DNA of 64,000 bases from Micrococcales bacterium KH10 (GCA_900188465.1 FZPE01000004.1:1-64000), one strand, 5' to 3'; positions 12,024 through 23,028 are shown, counted from the first letter of the stretch. The notes: generated by a model from the sequence alone, not told the origin. A program made the numbers and translations.

Positions 12024-13589
12024 TTGACGCTGACGCTGCGTGATCTCACGCACGACTATGGCACCGGCCCGGTGCTGCACAATGTGACCTTCACTGTGCA
12101 GCCCGGGCAGGTCCATGCTCTCCTTGGTGTCAACGGGGCGGGCAAGTCGACGCTGATCCACATTGCAACCGGAATGTTCGCGCCGACGGCCGGGCAGATC
12201 GTCATTGACGATGAGCCGGTCGCTTTCGCGCATCCAGGACAAGCCCGTCATCACGGCGTGGTGCTCCTTGCACAGGAAGTGGACCGGTCGCTGGTGCCGC
12301 AACTGGCGGTGCATGAGAACCTGACTGTGGCCCAGCGGCACGGCATCGGGCGGCGCTGGTGGTTCTCACCACGATCAGACCAGCGCGCCGCGCGCGCCCT
12401 GCTGGACCGCTACGGCGTCAAGCTTGACGTCACCCGGCAGGTGTCAACGCTCAGCCTGTTTGAAAAACAGGTGTTGTGCTTGATCCGAGCGGTCGCGTCG
12501 AATGCGAAATATCTGCTGCTAGACGAGCCGACCTCGTCCTTTGACGCCGAACAGGTCGCGCGGTTCTACGAGATCGTACGGGCGCTGATCGCTGATGGCC
12601 TGGGCGTGGTGTTCATTTCACACCGACTCAATGAGGTATTCGAGTTGGCGGACGAGATCACCGTCCTACGTGACGGTAGGACGGTGCTGGAATCGGCGGC
12701 TGATCAAGTCACGCCGGCTGAAGTGGTCGAGGCGATTACCGGCGGCGATGTCGCCGCGGTGCGTCGTTCGGAGCGGGTTTCGCGGGGTGGTGATTCGTTG
12801 ATCGAGCCTGGCGAGATCCCCGACGTGGTTTCGACCCTTCGACAGGCTCAGGACGGCGCGAGCTCAACCAGCGTTGGGGAGGGCGCGCCCGCGTTTGCCG
12901 CGCGCGGCTTCACCATTGGCCGCAATCACACCAGTATCGACCTTGAACTAAAGAGCGGGGAAGTGCTCGTCGTATTTGGCCCGCTTGGTTCGGGCAAGAC
13001 CTCGTTAGCTCGTCAGCTCTTCGCGCTGCGCGGCTCCTACGTCGCAACCGTTGATGGCCACGAGGTTACAGTCAAGACACCGACTGATGCCACCAGACTG
13101 GGCATAGCGCTCGTCCCGGAAGAACGCCGCCGTCATGGGGTGTGGTTGGACGAGACTGTCGGAACACACCTTGCACTGGGTTTGAACGGTTGGATCCGGA
13201 AGCGTCGCGAAGCGCGCCGTTCTGACGATCTGATGGCCAAGTTCGATGTGCAGCCGCGCGAATCAGGCCGTATCGTACGACGGCTTTCCGGTGGCAACCA
13301 GCAAAAGGTCGCGTTCGCCAAATGGGGTGACGACATCCACCGTGTGATGGTGCTCGACGAGCCCATGACAGGTGTCGATGTCGGTGCCAAAGAATCATTG
13401 TTCACCCGTATCGAACAGGCTGCAGATGCCGGAACCGCGGTGTTGTATCTGACCGCGGAACCCGACGACGCGCTGCGTATCGCAGACCGGGTGCTCGTCC
13501 TGGGCGATGGCGAACCGCGTACCGTCCCTGCCCGAGGGCTCACACCACTCGACCTCATGTTCAGCAACGAAAAGGAGCGCGAAGTATGA
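12024..13589 (+). CDS. Sugar ABC importer, RbsA-like double ATPase
   Basis: Energises the importer on the inner membrane face. 521 residues with two ABC domains. Domain one: Walker A GVNGAGKST (35-43), a degenerate signature LSLFEKQ (143-149) and LLLDEPTSSFD. Domain two: GPLGSGKTS (319-327), signature LSGGNQQ (421-427) and VLDEPMTG. The start is a TTG at 12024. The linker (about residues 256-290) is encoded by interspersed repeat DNA that also occurs outside genes. It overlaps the permease gene by 4 nt. Confidence 0.9.
   Translation: MTLTLRDLTHDYGTGPVLHNVTFTVQPGQVHALLGVNGAGKSTLIHIATGMFAPTAGQIVIDDEPVAFAHPGQARHHGVVLLAQEVDRSLVPQLAVHENLTVAQRHGIGRRWWFSPRSDQRAARALLDRYGVKLDVTRQVSTLSLFEKQVLCLIRAVASNAKYLLLDEPTSSFDAEQVARFYEIVRALIADGLGVVFISHRLNEVFELADEITVLRDGRTVLESAADQVTPAEVVEAITGGDVAAVRRSERVSRGGDSLIEPGEIPDVVSTLRQAQDGASSTSVGEGAPAFAARGFTIGRNHTSIDLELKSGEVLVVFGPLGSGKTSLARQLFALRGSYVATVDGHEVTVKTPTDATRLGIALVPEERRRHGVWLDETVGTHLALGLNGWIRKRREARRSDDLMAKFDVQPRESGRIVRRLSGGNQQKVAFAKWGDDIHRVMVLDEPMTGVDVGAKESLFTRIEQAADAGTAVLYLTAEPDDALRIADRVLVLGDGEPRTVPARGLTPLDLMFSNEKEREV
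12794..12873. repeat. Interspersed repeat inside the ATPase gene
   Basis: Two units in tandem. 12794-12818 (ttcgttgatcgagcctg..) matches 27591-27615 at about 22 of 25 positions. 12827-12873, which includes cttcgacaggctcaggac, matches the reverse complement of 41080-41118. Both are in frame and encode the linker peptide between the two ATPase domains. Confidence 0.75.
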
Positions 13590-14596
13590 GCGCTATGGCT
13601 GCCCTGCCCGGGCCAGGCCGATTGAGCCCGCGCACGAAGGACCTGCTGTACCGCTACGCGGCAGTGCTCGTCATTCTTGCGATCATCGTGTTCTTCTCGT
13701 TCGCCAACGACAACTTCCTCACCTTCAAGAACTTCACCGACATTTTGCGGTCAGTGTCGATCAGCGCGTTTCTCGCGCTGGGTGTGACATTCTCCCTGGT
13801 CGTTGATGGGTTCGACGTGTCGATTGGTTCTGTGGCATCCATTGCCACCATCGGTGCTGCTGCCTCGATGATCGTGTTCCGCCAAGAGCTCGCAGTGGCG
13901 ATCATCGTGCCGTTACTTCTCGGCGTGACCGTCGGACTGGTCAACGCATTCTTGATCGTCAAGCTCGGGTTGCCGGATCTGCTGGCGACCCTGGCAATGC
14001 TCTTTGTGGTCAACGGGATCCAACTGACCTATACCAACGGGTACTCGATCTATCAGGGATCGTCGTTCAACGGTGAGGCCACCACAGGTGTCATGCTGCC
14101 GTCGTTCTTAAAGATCGGCCAAGGCTCGATCCTCGGTATCCCAGTGGCTGCGATCTTGCTCCTGGTGGTCGTCGCCATCGCCCACGTCTTCCTGACTCGC
14201 ACCACCGTGGGACGCAATATGTACATGGTGGGCGGCAACGCCGAGGCCGCCCGACACTTCGGCCTGCCGGTGGGACGACTGCGCACGCTCGCTTATGCGA
14301 TCTCAGGCCTGCTGGCCGCCGTCGGCGGCATTGTTCTGACGAGTCGTATCGGTGCCGGTCAGGTCTCCGCAGGCGCACCCATGCTGATGGACGCCGTGGC
14401 CGCTGCCTATGTCGGCTACGCGATCTTCGGGCAGAAACGACCGAGCGTGGTCGGAACACTGTTGGGTGCTTTGCTGATCGGCATCCTGCTGAATGGCCTC
14501 ACCATGATGAACGTGCCCTATTACGCGCAGGACATCGTCAAAGGCGGCGTGTTCATCATCGCACTCGCCTTCGCCTTCCTGCGTAAATCCGACTAG
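13586..14596 (+). CDS. Sugar ABC importer, RbsC-like permease
   Basis: Membrane channel of the importer, 336 residues with about 8-10 hydrophobic helices. It has the BPD_transp_2 pattern: VDGFDVSIGSVASI near the N-terminus, then a cytoplasmic loop GRNMYMVGGNAEAARHFG and GLLAAVGGIVLTSRIGAG. The ATG overlaps the ATPase stop as ATGA. It is followed after 127 nt by the LVIVD gene in the same direction. Confidence 0.9.
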   Translation: MSAMAALPGPGRLSPRTKDLLYRYAAVLVILAIIVFFSFANDNFLTFKNFTDILRSVSISAFLALGVTFSLVVDGFDVSIGSVASIATIGAAASMIVFRQELAVAIIVPLLLGVTVGLVNAFLIVKLGLPDLLATLAMLFVVNGIQLTYTNGYSIYQGSSFNGEATTGVMLPSFLKIGQGSILGIPVAAILLLVVVAIAHVFLTRTTVGRNMYMVGGNAEAARHFGLPVGRLRTLAYAISGLLAAVGGIVLTSRIGAGQVSAGAPMLMDAVAAAYVGYAIFGQKRPSVVGTLLGALLIGILLNGLTMMNVPYYAQDIVKGGVFIIALAFAFLRKSD

Positions 14597-14723
14597 CCGA
14601 CCCAGGCCCCGGTGAGTGGGCCCATCGGCCGCGCCACCGCTCGCATCGGCTCGCTACGATCGAAGTCCACCTGTCCGACCGGCGCGATCACAATTCCCGC
14701 ATCTCATTCGCAAGGAGCACACT

Positions 14724-15977
14724 GTGAATAACGCCATCGCCGCACCGGACTACGGTTACGGATTCTCATTCCTCGGTCACAGCGATCAGGGCGGGCGTCC
14801 CGATGGCTGCCAAGTGATGGTGCACGAGGGCTACGCCTACGTGGCGCACGCATTCGCAGGCGGATTCAGCGTCATAGACGTACGCGACCCGCGCAACCCG
14901 CAGCCAGTGCAATTCGTGCCCGCACCTGACGGCACCTGGTCGGTTCACCTGCAAACAGCCGACGACCTGCTGCTGGTGGTCAATGCCAAGGACCTCTTCG
15001 CGGATTCGAATTTCCAGGTGGAGAACGATTACTACGGTCGTTCCGTGGGATCGCCCGCATTGCAGGCGGAACGCGGCTACGCCGCCGGACTGCGAGTTTT
15101 CGACATCTCGACCCCGGGCAGCCCGCGCGAGATCTCATTCATGCCAGTCGAAGGGGTCGGACTGCACCGCCTCTGGTACACCGGCGGCCGCTGGGCCTAT
15201 GCCTCGGCGCTACTGGACGGATTCACCGACTACATCTTCGTCACCATCGACCTGGCTGATCCGACTCGTCCCGAACTCGTCGGCAAGTGGTGGCTGCCCG
15301 GCATGAACGAAGCCGCAGGCGAAACCCCTGATTGGGACACGAACCGGTGGCGCTACGGACTGCACCACGCGATCATTGACGGCGACACCGCCTATGCGTC
15401 CTGGCGTGATGGCGGATTGAGCCTGCTGGATGTGACGGACCGGGCCAACCCACAGTTGATCTCGTACCGCAACTGGTCCGATCCATTCGGCGGCGGGACA
15501 CATACTGCCTTGCCGTTGCCCGAACGCGACCTGCTGCTCGTCGCGGATGAGGGCATCGCCGACAACGCGGCCGACGGCGTGAAATACACCTGGGTCTTTG
15601 ACGTGCGCAACCCGAAGAACCCCGTGTCTATCTCGACCTTCCCCAACCCTGCTGAGCAGATCTACGTCAACAAGGGGGGACACTTCGGTCCGCACAACCT
15701 GCACGAGAACCGTCCTGGTACTTTCGTATCGGACCGATTGATCTTTGCGACCTATCAAAACGCCGGGCTGCGCGTGTACAACATCGCTGACCCGTTCCGG
15801 CCGCGCGAGGTTGGCGCATGGGTGCCTCCGGCTCCGGCGCAGATGGTGGATACTCGACCAGGCCGGCCGCGCGTCATCCAAAGTTTCGATGTGTTCGTGG
15901 ACGAGAACGCCATCGCCTACATGACCGACTACAACGCGGGACTTTACATACTGCAATGGGATGGAGAAAGACTCTGA
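14724..15977 (+). CDS. LVIVD-repeat beta-propeller protein
   Basis: 417 residues, no signal peptide, so probably cytoplasmic. The GTG start at 14724 has AAGGAG 7 nt upstream; frame extending further upstream lacks a site. Repeated blades of the form GFSVIDVRDPRNPQPV, GLSLLDVTDRANPQLI and GLRVYNIADPFRPREV are the LVIVD repeat. Conserved histidines (YGLHHAI, GTHTAL, GPHNLHEN) could line a metal or substrate site. Its stop shares one base with the start of the FAD-linked oxidase, so the two are co-translated and probably act in one pathway. Biochemical function unknown. Confidence 0.75.
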   Translation: MNNAIAAPDYGYGFSFLGHSDQGGRPDGCQVMVHEGYAYVAHAFAGGFSVIDVRDPRNPQPVQFVPAPDGTWSVHLQTADDLLLVVNAKDLFADSNFQVENDYYGRSVGSPALQAERGYAAGLRVFDISTPGSPREISFMPVEGVGLHRLWYTGGRWAYASALLDGFTDYIFVTIDLADPTRPELVGKWWLPGMNEAAGETPDWDTNRWRYGLHHAIIDGDTAYASWRDGGLSLLDVTDRANPQLISYRNWSDPFGGGTHTALPLPERDLLLVADEGIADNAADGVKYTWVFDVRNPKNPVSISTFPNPAEQIYVNKGGHFGPHNLHENRPGTFVSDRLIFATYQNAGLRVYNIADPFRPREVGAWVPPAPAQMVDTRPGRPRVIQSFDVFVDENAIAYMTDYNAGLYILQWDGERL

Positions 15978-17377
15978 TGCCTGACGAACATGTAGATCTC
16001 TTGCCAGAGGAATTGCTCGGAGCACTGCGCTCGGCCCTGGGTGCCGAGCACGTCAGCACCGACGAATCGGCGATCGCGCCTCGCTTGACGGACTCGTCCG
16101 GTATGGGATCTACGGGGCGGCCGCTGGCGCTGGTGCGCCCCGGTTCTACAGCTGAGGTCTCCCAGGTGCTCGCTGCAGCGAACCGGGCCAAGGTGGCCGT
16201 GGTGCCGCAGGGAGCGCTGACCGGATTGGCCGGGGCCGCTTCGGCGCTGGTCGGGTCGATTCTGCTGGATCTGTCGCGCATGGACCGGATCGTCGACATT
16301 GACGAGGTCAACCGGCTGGCCGTGGTGCAGCCGGGTGTGCTCGTCGCTGATTTCGGTGCGGAAGTCGCACGCCACGGACTTTTCTATCCACCGGACCCGG
16401 CCTCGGCTGCCCGCGCCACGATTGGCGGCACGGTCGCAACGAACGCTGGCGGTATGCGCGCCATCAAATACGGTCTGACCCGTGACTATGTGCGGTCACT
16501 CGAAGTGGTCCTGGCGGACGGCTCAGTGGTCAGGACGAGGCCGCCCACACGTAAGTCAGTCGCAGCATTGGACCTGACCGGCCTCATGGTCGGGTCTGAA
16601 GGCACCCTGGGCGTCATCACCGAAGTCACCTTGGCACTGCTGCCAGCACCGGCACCGTTGCGGGGCATCTCGGGAACATTTGCCTCCATGGCTGACGCGC
16701 TTGCCGCCGCCCGTGATATCGGCGCTGGCTCACGGCTCCCGGTCACCTTGGAGTTGCTCGACGGTGTAGTGCTGGACGCTGTGAAGGCCTACGACCCTAC
16801 CGTGAATATTCCGGCAGGCGCAGGAGCCTGGCTGCTCGCGCTGACCGATGCGCATCTCGATCCCAGCGGCGATCTCGATGCTTTTGAAACCGCATACCGC
16901 GCACACGGTGCATTGTCGATCGAGCGGGGCGAGGACGAGGCTGCCCTCGACCAATTGATCGCAGCACGTCGCCTGCTGCATCCTGCGATGTTGAACCTGC
17001 GCGGGGTATCCATCAACGAGGACATCGCTGTGCTGCCGTCGCGGTTGGGGGAGATCACCGCCGCTATCGGTCAGATCGCTGCTGATCTTGGCGTGGTGAT
17101 CGGCGTCGGAGGTCACGTCGGCGATGGGAATATGCACCCGGTGATCGCCTACGACCCGGACAACGAGGCGGAGACCGCCGCTGCGTGGCGAGCTCACGAA
17201 CAGATCATGGCGCTCGCACCCCGCTTTGGTGGCACGATCACCGCCGAACACGGCATCGGTGTGGAAAAGTTGGTGGCTCTGGACGGCGAGGTGAGCCCGG
17301 CGCTGCGCGCCGCGCAACGCGCCATCAAAGCGGCACTGGACCCGAATGAGATCCTCAACCCGGGACGCAAGTTCTAG
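15977..17377 (+). CDS. FAD-linked oxidoreductase (GlcD/LDH-like)
   Basis: 466 residues from the ATG at 15977, which overlaps the preceding stop by one base. N-terminal FAD-binding_4 (PCMH-type) domain with VPQGALTGLAGAAS, IGGTVATNAGG and GLMVGSEGTLGVIT. C-terminal FAD-oxidase_C domain with GGHVGDGNMHPV and TAEHGIGVEK, which supply the metal-binding histidines typical of glycolate, D-lactate and D-2-hydroxyglutarate dehydrogenases. It probably oxidises a 2-hydroxy acid. Last gene of the importer operon, so the substrate may derive from the imported compound. Confidence 0.88.
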   Translation: MPDEHVDLLPEELLGALRSALGAEHVSTDESAIAPRLTDSSGMGSTGRPLALVRPGSTAEVSQVLAAANRAKVAVVPQGALTGLAGAASALVGSILLDLSRMDRIVDIDEVNRLAVVQPGVLVADFGAEVARHGLFYPPDPASAARATIGGTVATNAGGMRAIKYGLTRDYVRSLEVVLADGSVVRTRPPTRKSVAALDLTGLMVGSEGTLGVITEVTLALLPAPAPLRGISGTFASMADALAAARDIGAGSRLPVTLELLDGVVLDAVKAYDPTVNIPAGAGAWLLALTDAHLDPSGDLDAFETAYRAHGALSIERGEDEAALDQLIAARRLLHPAMLNLRGVSINEDIAVLPSRLGEITAAIGQIAADLGVVIGVGGHVGDGNMHPVIAYDPDNEAETAAAWRAHEQIMALAPRFGGTITAEHGIGVEKLVALDGEVSPALRAAQRAIKAALDPNEILNPGRKF

Positions 17378-17389
17378 CCCTTCTACTGC

Positions 17390-17455
17390 GAACCGTCACG
17401 AAATTCGCGAACTGTCCTCGTACATTAGGCAATGTTACGAAATCGGTGACGGTTC
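17390..17455 (+). repeat. Stem-loop repeat, copy B
   Basis: Arms begin gaaccgtcac and end gtgacggttc. The loop contains ctcgtacattaggcaa, close to the ctcgcatactaggcaa of copies A and C. The G-C pair at one stem position of copy C is an A-T pair here on both arms, a compensatory change. It lies 12 nt after the FAD-oxidase stop. Confidence 0.75.
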
Positions 17456-17468
17456 ATCATTGGGTGGA

Positions 17469-17505
17469 GGTCTCGATAAGCCGCAGTCGGCTACTCGATC
17501 GACGG
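17469..17505. repeat. Interspersed repeat fragment
   Basis: The segment tctcgataagccgc..ggctactcgatcgac resembles the short interspersed repeats common between actinobacterial genes. It sits next to stem-loop copy B, as a similar unit (51318-51346) does beside copy C. Confidence 0.45.
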
Positions 17506-17640
17506 GCCGACGGGCCGACGGTTCATCGTTGGGAACTGGGATTCTTACATGATTCATAACCTTCGCTAAGTGTGCTCCAATAACGCGTTGTCTGGGCAGC
17601 GGGAATCAGTGCGGCGGCGCTTGCTGGAACCGCTGTGACC

Positions 17641-17675
17641 TCGTCATTGATCACCCAAGCGGTGATCAATGACGA
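17641..17675. repeat. Perfect 15-bp hairpin
   Basis: Arms tcgtcattgatcacc and ggtgatcaatgacga with a 5-nt loop, in apparent gene debris. There is no T-run on either side, so a simple terminator is not obvious. Confidence 0.7.
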
Positions 17676-17826
17676 CGGGCGCACCATCAAGGGGCGTGTA
17701 GCGGAATCCGTGCGAGACCCCAACGATGATCGACGTGATGGCCCGCGCCGAGATCGAGGCAATGGGGCACATACAGAGCGGGGACGCGGTGGCCCAAGCA
17801 CTTAACGGAATCTGAGCGATAATATC

Positions 17827-17858
17827 GGCCGTGTGTTACCAGTTGGTGGCACACGGCC
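17827..17858. terminator. Hairpin downstream of the coiled-coil gene
   Basis: 9-bp arms ggccgtgtg / cacacggcc with a 14-nt loop, 22 nt past the end of the minus-strand gene at 17880. Possible terminator for it or for read-through from the left. Confidence 0.45.
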
Positions 17859-17879
17859 ATCGCTTTATGGCTGCTTTCC

Positions 17880-18242
17880 TCAAGAACTGTGGTGGCCGTT
17901 ATCGGGGAAGACTCGTTTGGCCACAGCCTGCATGTCGCGGTCGAGTCCGTCGAGCCGGTCGTCGACGCGTTGGAAACGCAACTCCATTTCGGTGCGTAGC
18001 GCTGTGATCTGAGCGTTGGTCTCGTGACGCAGTGACGTGATCTGCAGCGTGGTCTCGTTGCGCAGGCTGCCCACTTCGGTCAAGATCTCGCCGCGCTGTG
18101 ACAGCATTTCGTTGCGTAATGAGGTGATCTGACCGGTGATGGTGCGTAGCACGAGTTGCGTGATCATAGTCATCATTCCAAGCAGGGTGGCGGTCAGTAC
18201 CCCGATGATGGTCCACGTTTGTGGTTCGGTCACTTCGATCAC
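17880..18242 (-). CDS. Small membrane-anchored coiled-coil protein
   Basis: 120 residues from the GTG at 18242, preceded by GGGAGG; the frame is open further upstream but without a better start. One N-terminal transmembrane segment ([21 protein letters not shown]) is followed by about 80 residues of heptad-like repeats with recurring SLRNE and ITSLR/ITALR units, then [19 protein letters not shown]. An oligomeric membrane-tethered rod is the likely form. No function is assigned. It is divergent from pntA. Confidence 0.7.
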   Translation of the reverse strand: MIEVTEPQTWTIIGVLTATLLGMMTMITQLVLRTITGQITSLRNEMLSQRGEILTEVGSLRNETTLQITSLRHETNAQITALRTEMELRFQRVDDRLDGLDRDMQAVAKRVFPDNGHHSS

Positions 18243-18606
18243 CCTCCCATTGTTGCGGCTCGTAACCGAATATGCCAGGACCGTCACATTGTCGTTGGTT
18301 GCAGAGCCTGCCTGTGGACAACTACTGCGGTTCGGACGGTCATCGCAGTCCGTGCGTGGATGCGTATATATGAGATTGCCCATATTTCCCCGTCAGCTGC
18401 CGCCGGATAGCGGGCCAGATGGACAAATTCATTGGTACTGCAACAGCGGCACAAGCAGCGAGAACACTGAGTTGAGTTCGACTGCGCAGCCCTCAAGACA
18501 TGAATGTCCGGTTTGCCCGGATTGTGGGGACAATGGTCCTATCGGGCAAACCGGACATCCCGTAAGTTCTAATAGCGAACTGATAATGAAAGACGAGAGG
18601 ACCAGC
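18243..18606. other. Divergent intergenic region upstream of pntA
   Basis: 364 bp between the coiled-coil gene and pntA. The main feature is the inverted repeat at 18504-18558. No RNA gene is recognised. Confidence 0.5.
18504..18558. promoter_or_regulatory. 16-bp inverted repeat upstream of pntAB
   Basis: Perfect arms atgtccggtttgcccg (18504-18519) and its complement (18543-18558), with a 23-nt loop, ending 48 nt before the pntA start. It could be a regulator-binding site or a leader structure. Confidence 0.55.
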
Positions 18607-20160
18607 ATGCGTATCGGGGTACCGGTCGAAGCCGCTGAAAATCAACGGATAGTGGCGGCCACTCCAAAGACCGTGAGCAAGCTCATCAAACTCGGTTACG
18701 AGATTTCGGTGGCAACCGGCGCTGGTACTCGGGCGAGTTTCCTGGACGGTGCCTACAAGGAGGCCGGCGCTCAGATCGTCAGCGATGACGAGGCGTGGCA
18801 GTGCGACGTAGTCATCAAGATGGACGAGCCCTCCCTCGCGGAGATTGCCAAAATGCGTTCCGGGGCGACGGTCATCTCGCGAATGGTTCCGGACGACAAC
18901 GATGAACTCGTCCAAAAGATGAATAACCACGGCGTGACCGGACTGTGCCTGGACGCTGTGCCGCGCATCTCACGCGCCCAGTCGCTCGACGTGCTTTCTT
19001 CTCTGAGCAACATCGCCGGGTACCGGGCAGTGATCGAGGCGGCGGAAGCCTATGGCGGCATGTTCGGTGGTCAGGTCACCGCCGCAGGTAAAACCGACCC
19101 GGCGACTGTTTTCGTCATCGGTGCCGGTGTTGCTGGTCTAGCCGCGCTCGGCGCAGCCGGATCGCTCGGAGCCCAAGTGCGTGCCTTCGACGTTCGCCCC
19201 GAGGTCGCCGAGCAGATCGAATCGATGGGCGCGACCTTCGTCCGCTCCGCTGGGCAACAGGAGGTCAGCGAAGACGGCTACGCCAAACCGTTGACCGAAG
19301 AGCAGCTCAAAGCAACCGCTGAAACCTACGCGGAAGAATCCGCAAAGGCAGACATCATCATCACCACCGCGCTGGTGCGCGGCAAGGCGGTACGGACCAT
19401 CACCGCTCAGATGGTCGCCAATATGAAGCCGGGCAGCGTGATCGTCGACCTCGCGGCTTCGGGCGGCGGCAACTGCGAACTGACCGTGCCAGGGGAGAAG
19501 ATCGTCACTGAGAATGGCGTGACCATCGTCGGATTCACCGACCTGCCTGGCCGGATGCCAGCCCAGGCCTCCCAGCTATACGGCACTAACATCGTCAACC
19601 TGTTGCAACTGCTCACCCCAAGCAAAGACGGTGAGCTGACCCTCGACTTCGACGACGTCGTACAGCGCGCCATCACCGTCACCCATGACGGCGAAGTGCT
19701 CTGGCCACCACCGCCAGTACAGGTTTCAGCGGCAGCCCCGGTTGCGACCCCCGTCGTTCAGGCAGAAGACCCCGCTGTCGTCGCTGCACGCGAAGCAGCA
19801 ACAGCCAAGCGGAAGGAACAGCGCATGCTGGCCTGGGGCGGTCTGGCCGTGATCCTGGTCGGCCTGGCCATCACCTTCTCACCCGTGGCCTTCCTGAGCT
19901 ACTTCACCGTGTTCATCCTGGCGGTCTTCGTCGGGTTCTATGTCATCACCAACGTGTCGCATTCGCTGCACACCCCGCTGATGGCACAGACCAACGCGAT
20001 CAGCGGCATCATCCTGGTCGGCGCAATCCTGCAACTCGGCGACTCCAACCCGTGGGTGGTCGGCATCGCGTTCGTCGCCGCCGCGGTGGCGTCAATCAAT
20101 ATCTTCGGTGGCTTCCTTGTCGCGAGCCGCATGATCAACATGTTCCGCAAGGAGGCCTGA
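18607..20160 (+). CDS. pntA: NAD(P) transhydrogenase alpha subunit
   Basis: Proton-translocating transhydrogenase, NAD(H)-binding subunit; makes NADPH from NADH using the proton gradient. 517 residues, matching the fused alpha form of E. coli. Domain I at the start ([20 protein letters not shown]), dinucleotide site [18 protein letters not shown], then four membrane helices at the C-terminus (from about residue 405). ATG at 18607 follows GAGAGG. It is followed 3 nt after its stop by pntB. Confidence 0.95.
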   Translation: MRIGVPVEAAENQRIVAATPKTVSKLIKLGYEISVATGAGTRASFLDGAYKEAGAQIVSDDEAWQCDVVIKMDEPSLAEIAKMRSGATVISRMVPDDNDELVQKMNNHGVTGLCLDAVPRISRAQSLDVLSSLSNIAGYRAVIEAAEAYGGMFGGQVTAAGKTDPATVFVIGAGVAGLAALGAAGSLGAQVRAFDVRPEVAEQIESMGATFVRSAGQQEVSEDGYAKPLTEEQLKATAETYAEESAKADIIITTALVRGKAVRTITAQMVANMKPGSVIVDLAASGGGNCELTVPGEKIVTENGVTIVGFTDLPGRMPAQASQLYGTNIVNLLQLLTPSKDGELTLDFDDVVQRAITVTHDGEVLWPPPPVQVSAAAPVATPVVQAEDPAVVAAREAATAKRKEQRMLAWGGLAVILVGLAITFSPVAFLSYFTVFILAVFVGFYVITNVSHSLHTPLMAQTNAISGIILVGAILQLGDSNPWVVGIAFVAAAVASINIFGGFLVASRMINMFRKEA

Positions 20161-20163
20161 GTC

Positions 20164-21609
20164 ATGTCATCTGCCTTGGTATTAGCACACACATCCCTGG
20201 TGGCGGTTGATCGCTGGCACTCCCTCGTCCAAGCCGCCTACGTCATTGCCGGAGTGCTGTTCATTCTGTCGCTGGCGGGCCTGAGCAAGCAGGAGAGCGC
20301 TCGTCGCGGAAACCTCGCCGGTAAGGCCGGTATGGTCATCGCTCTGGTCGCCACCGTCGCCCTGGCGTTACTCGAAAGCGAGAACGCCATCGCCGTCACC
20401 GGATCACTGATCCTCGGCGCGCTGCTGATCGGCGCCGTCATCGGCACCATCGCCGCTCGGCGTATCGAGATGACCCAGATGCCTGAGATGATTGCGATCC
20501 TGCACTCCTTCGTCGGTATCGCGGCGGTGCTGGTGGGCTTCAACTCGTACATCACCGAACCCAAAGATGATGCGGTGCACCTGATTGAGGTGTTCCTGGG
20601 TATCTTCATCGGAGCGATCACCTTCACCGGCTCCGTCATCGCCTACCTGAAACTGTCGGCCAAGATGAAGTCCAAGCCGCTGACCATTCCAGGACGCAAC
20701 CTGTGGAACCTCGGTGCGGTTGCCGCCTGCGCGGGGCTGATGGTGTGGTTCTTGGCATCGCCGAACATCTGGGCACTGCTAGCGATGACCGTGGTCTCGC
20801 TGGTCATCGGTCTTCACCTGGTGGCAGCCATCGGCGGTGGCGACATGCCCGTCGTGGTCTCGATGCTCAACTCCTATTCCGGTTGGGCCGCTGCCGCCGC
20901 CGGGTTCATGCTCTCGAACAACCTGCTGATCATCACCGGTGCCCTCGTGGGCGCCTCGGGTGCGATCTTGTCCTACATCATGTGCAAGGCGATGAACCGC
21001 CGGTTCATCTCGGTGATCCTCGGCGGCTTTGGCGACGCACCCGCGGCGGCCGGTGAGGAAGTGACCGGGGAGCACCGCGAGATTTCCGTGGACGAGCTTG
21101 CCCAGTCGCTTGCGGAAGCCAAATCCGTGATCATCACACCCGGCTACGGAATGGCTGTGGCCAAGGCGCAGTATCCGGTGGCCGAGTTGGCTTCTAAACT
21201 GCGGGCGCGCGGCGTCAAAGTGCGCTTCGGCGTGCACCCGGTCGCGGGCCGCCTGCCAGGCCACATGAACGTGCTGCTCGCGGAGGCCAAGGTGCCTTAC
21301 GACATCGTCGAAGAGATGGACGAGATCAACGACGACTTCTCCGAGACCGATGTTGTGCTCGTCATCGGCGCGAATGACACGGTCAACCCAGCCGCGCTGG
21401 AGGACCCGAACTCCCCGATTGCGGGCATGCCAGTGCTTGAGGTGTGGAACGCAACTCAGGTTGTGGTGTTCAAGCGGTCCATGGCGGTCGGATATGCCGG
21501 AGTGCAGAACCCGCTGTTCTTCAAAGACAACACGCAGATGCTCTTCGGCGACGCGAAGACTCGGGTGGAAGAACTCGTCCATGCTGTCGACTCCGCACTC
21601 GTGGGTTAG
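20164..21609 (+). CDS. pntB: NAD(P) transhydrogenase beta subunit
   Basis: Membrane and NADP(H)-binding subunit, 481 residues. Multiple helices in the first 270 residues, including [19 protein letters not shown] and [16 protein letters not shown], then domain III with the NADP site [16 protein letters not shown] and [14 protein letters not shown]. With pntA it forms the complete enzyme. Confidence 0.96.
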   Translation: MSSALVLAHTSLVAVDRWHSLVQAAYVIAGVLFILSLAGLSKQESARRGNLAGKAGMVIALVATVALALLESENAIAVTGSLILGALLIGAVIGTIAARRIEMTQMPEMIAILHSFVGIAAVLVGFNSYITEPKDDAVHLIEVFLGIFIGAITFTGSVIAYLKLSAKMKSKPLTIPGRNLWNLGAVAACAGLMVWFLASPNIWALLAMTVVSLVIGLHLVAAIGGGDMPVVVSMLNSYSGWAAAAAGFMLSNNLLIITGALVGASGAILSYIMCKAMNRRFISVILGGFGDAPAAAGEEVTGEHREISVDELAQSLAEAKSVIITPGYGMAVAKAQYPVAELASKLRARGVKVRFGVHPVAGRLPGHMNVLLAEAKVPYDIVEEMDEINDDFSETDVVLVIGANDTVNPAALEDPNSPIAGMPVLEVWNATQVVVFKRSMAVGYAGVQNPLFFKDNTQMLFGDAKTRVEELVHAVDSALVG

Positions 21610-22983
<1,374 letters not shown>

Positions 22984-23028
22984 GAGCTTTCGGTGACTGA
23001 GTAGCGGGTCGCTGACAGTTTGTGAACG

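Larger units (their letters stand above)
17378..17879. other. Gene-poor stretch with repeats and hairpins
   Basis: 502 bp after the importer operon. It holds stem-loop repeat copy B, an interspersed repeat, a perfect 15-bp hairpin (17641-17675) and a smaller hairpin at 17827-17858. A 29-codon frame at 17726-17815 ending AVAQALNGI and an adjacent frame with VINDDGRTIKGRVAE look like gene debris; no family is recognised. Confidence 0.5.
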
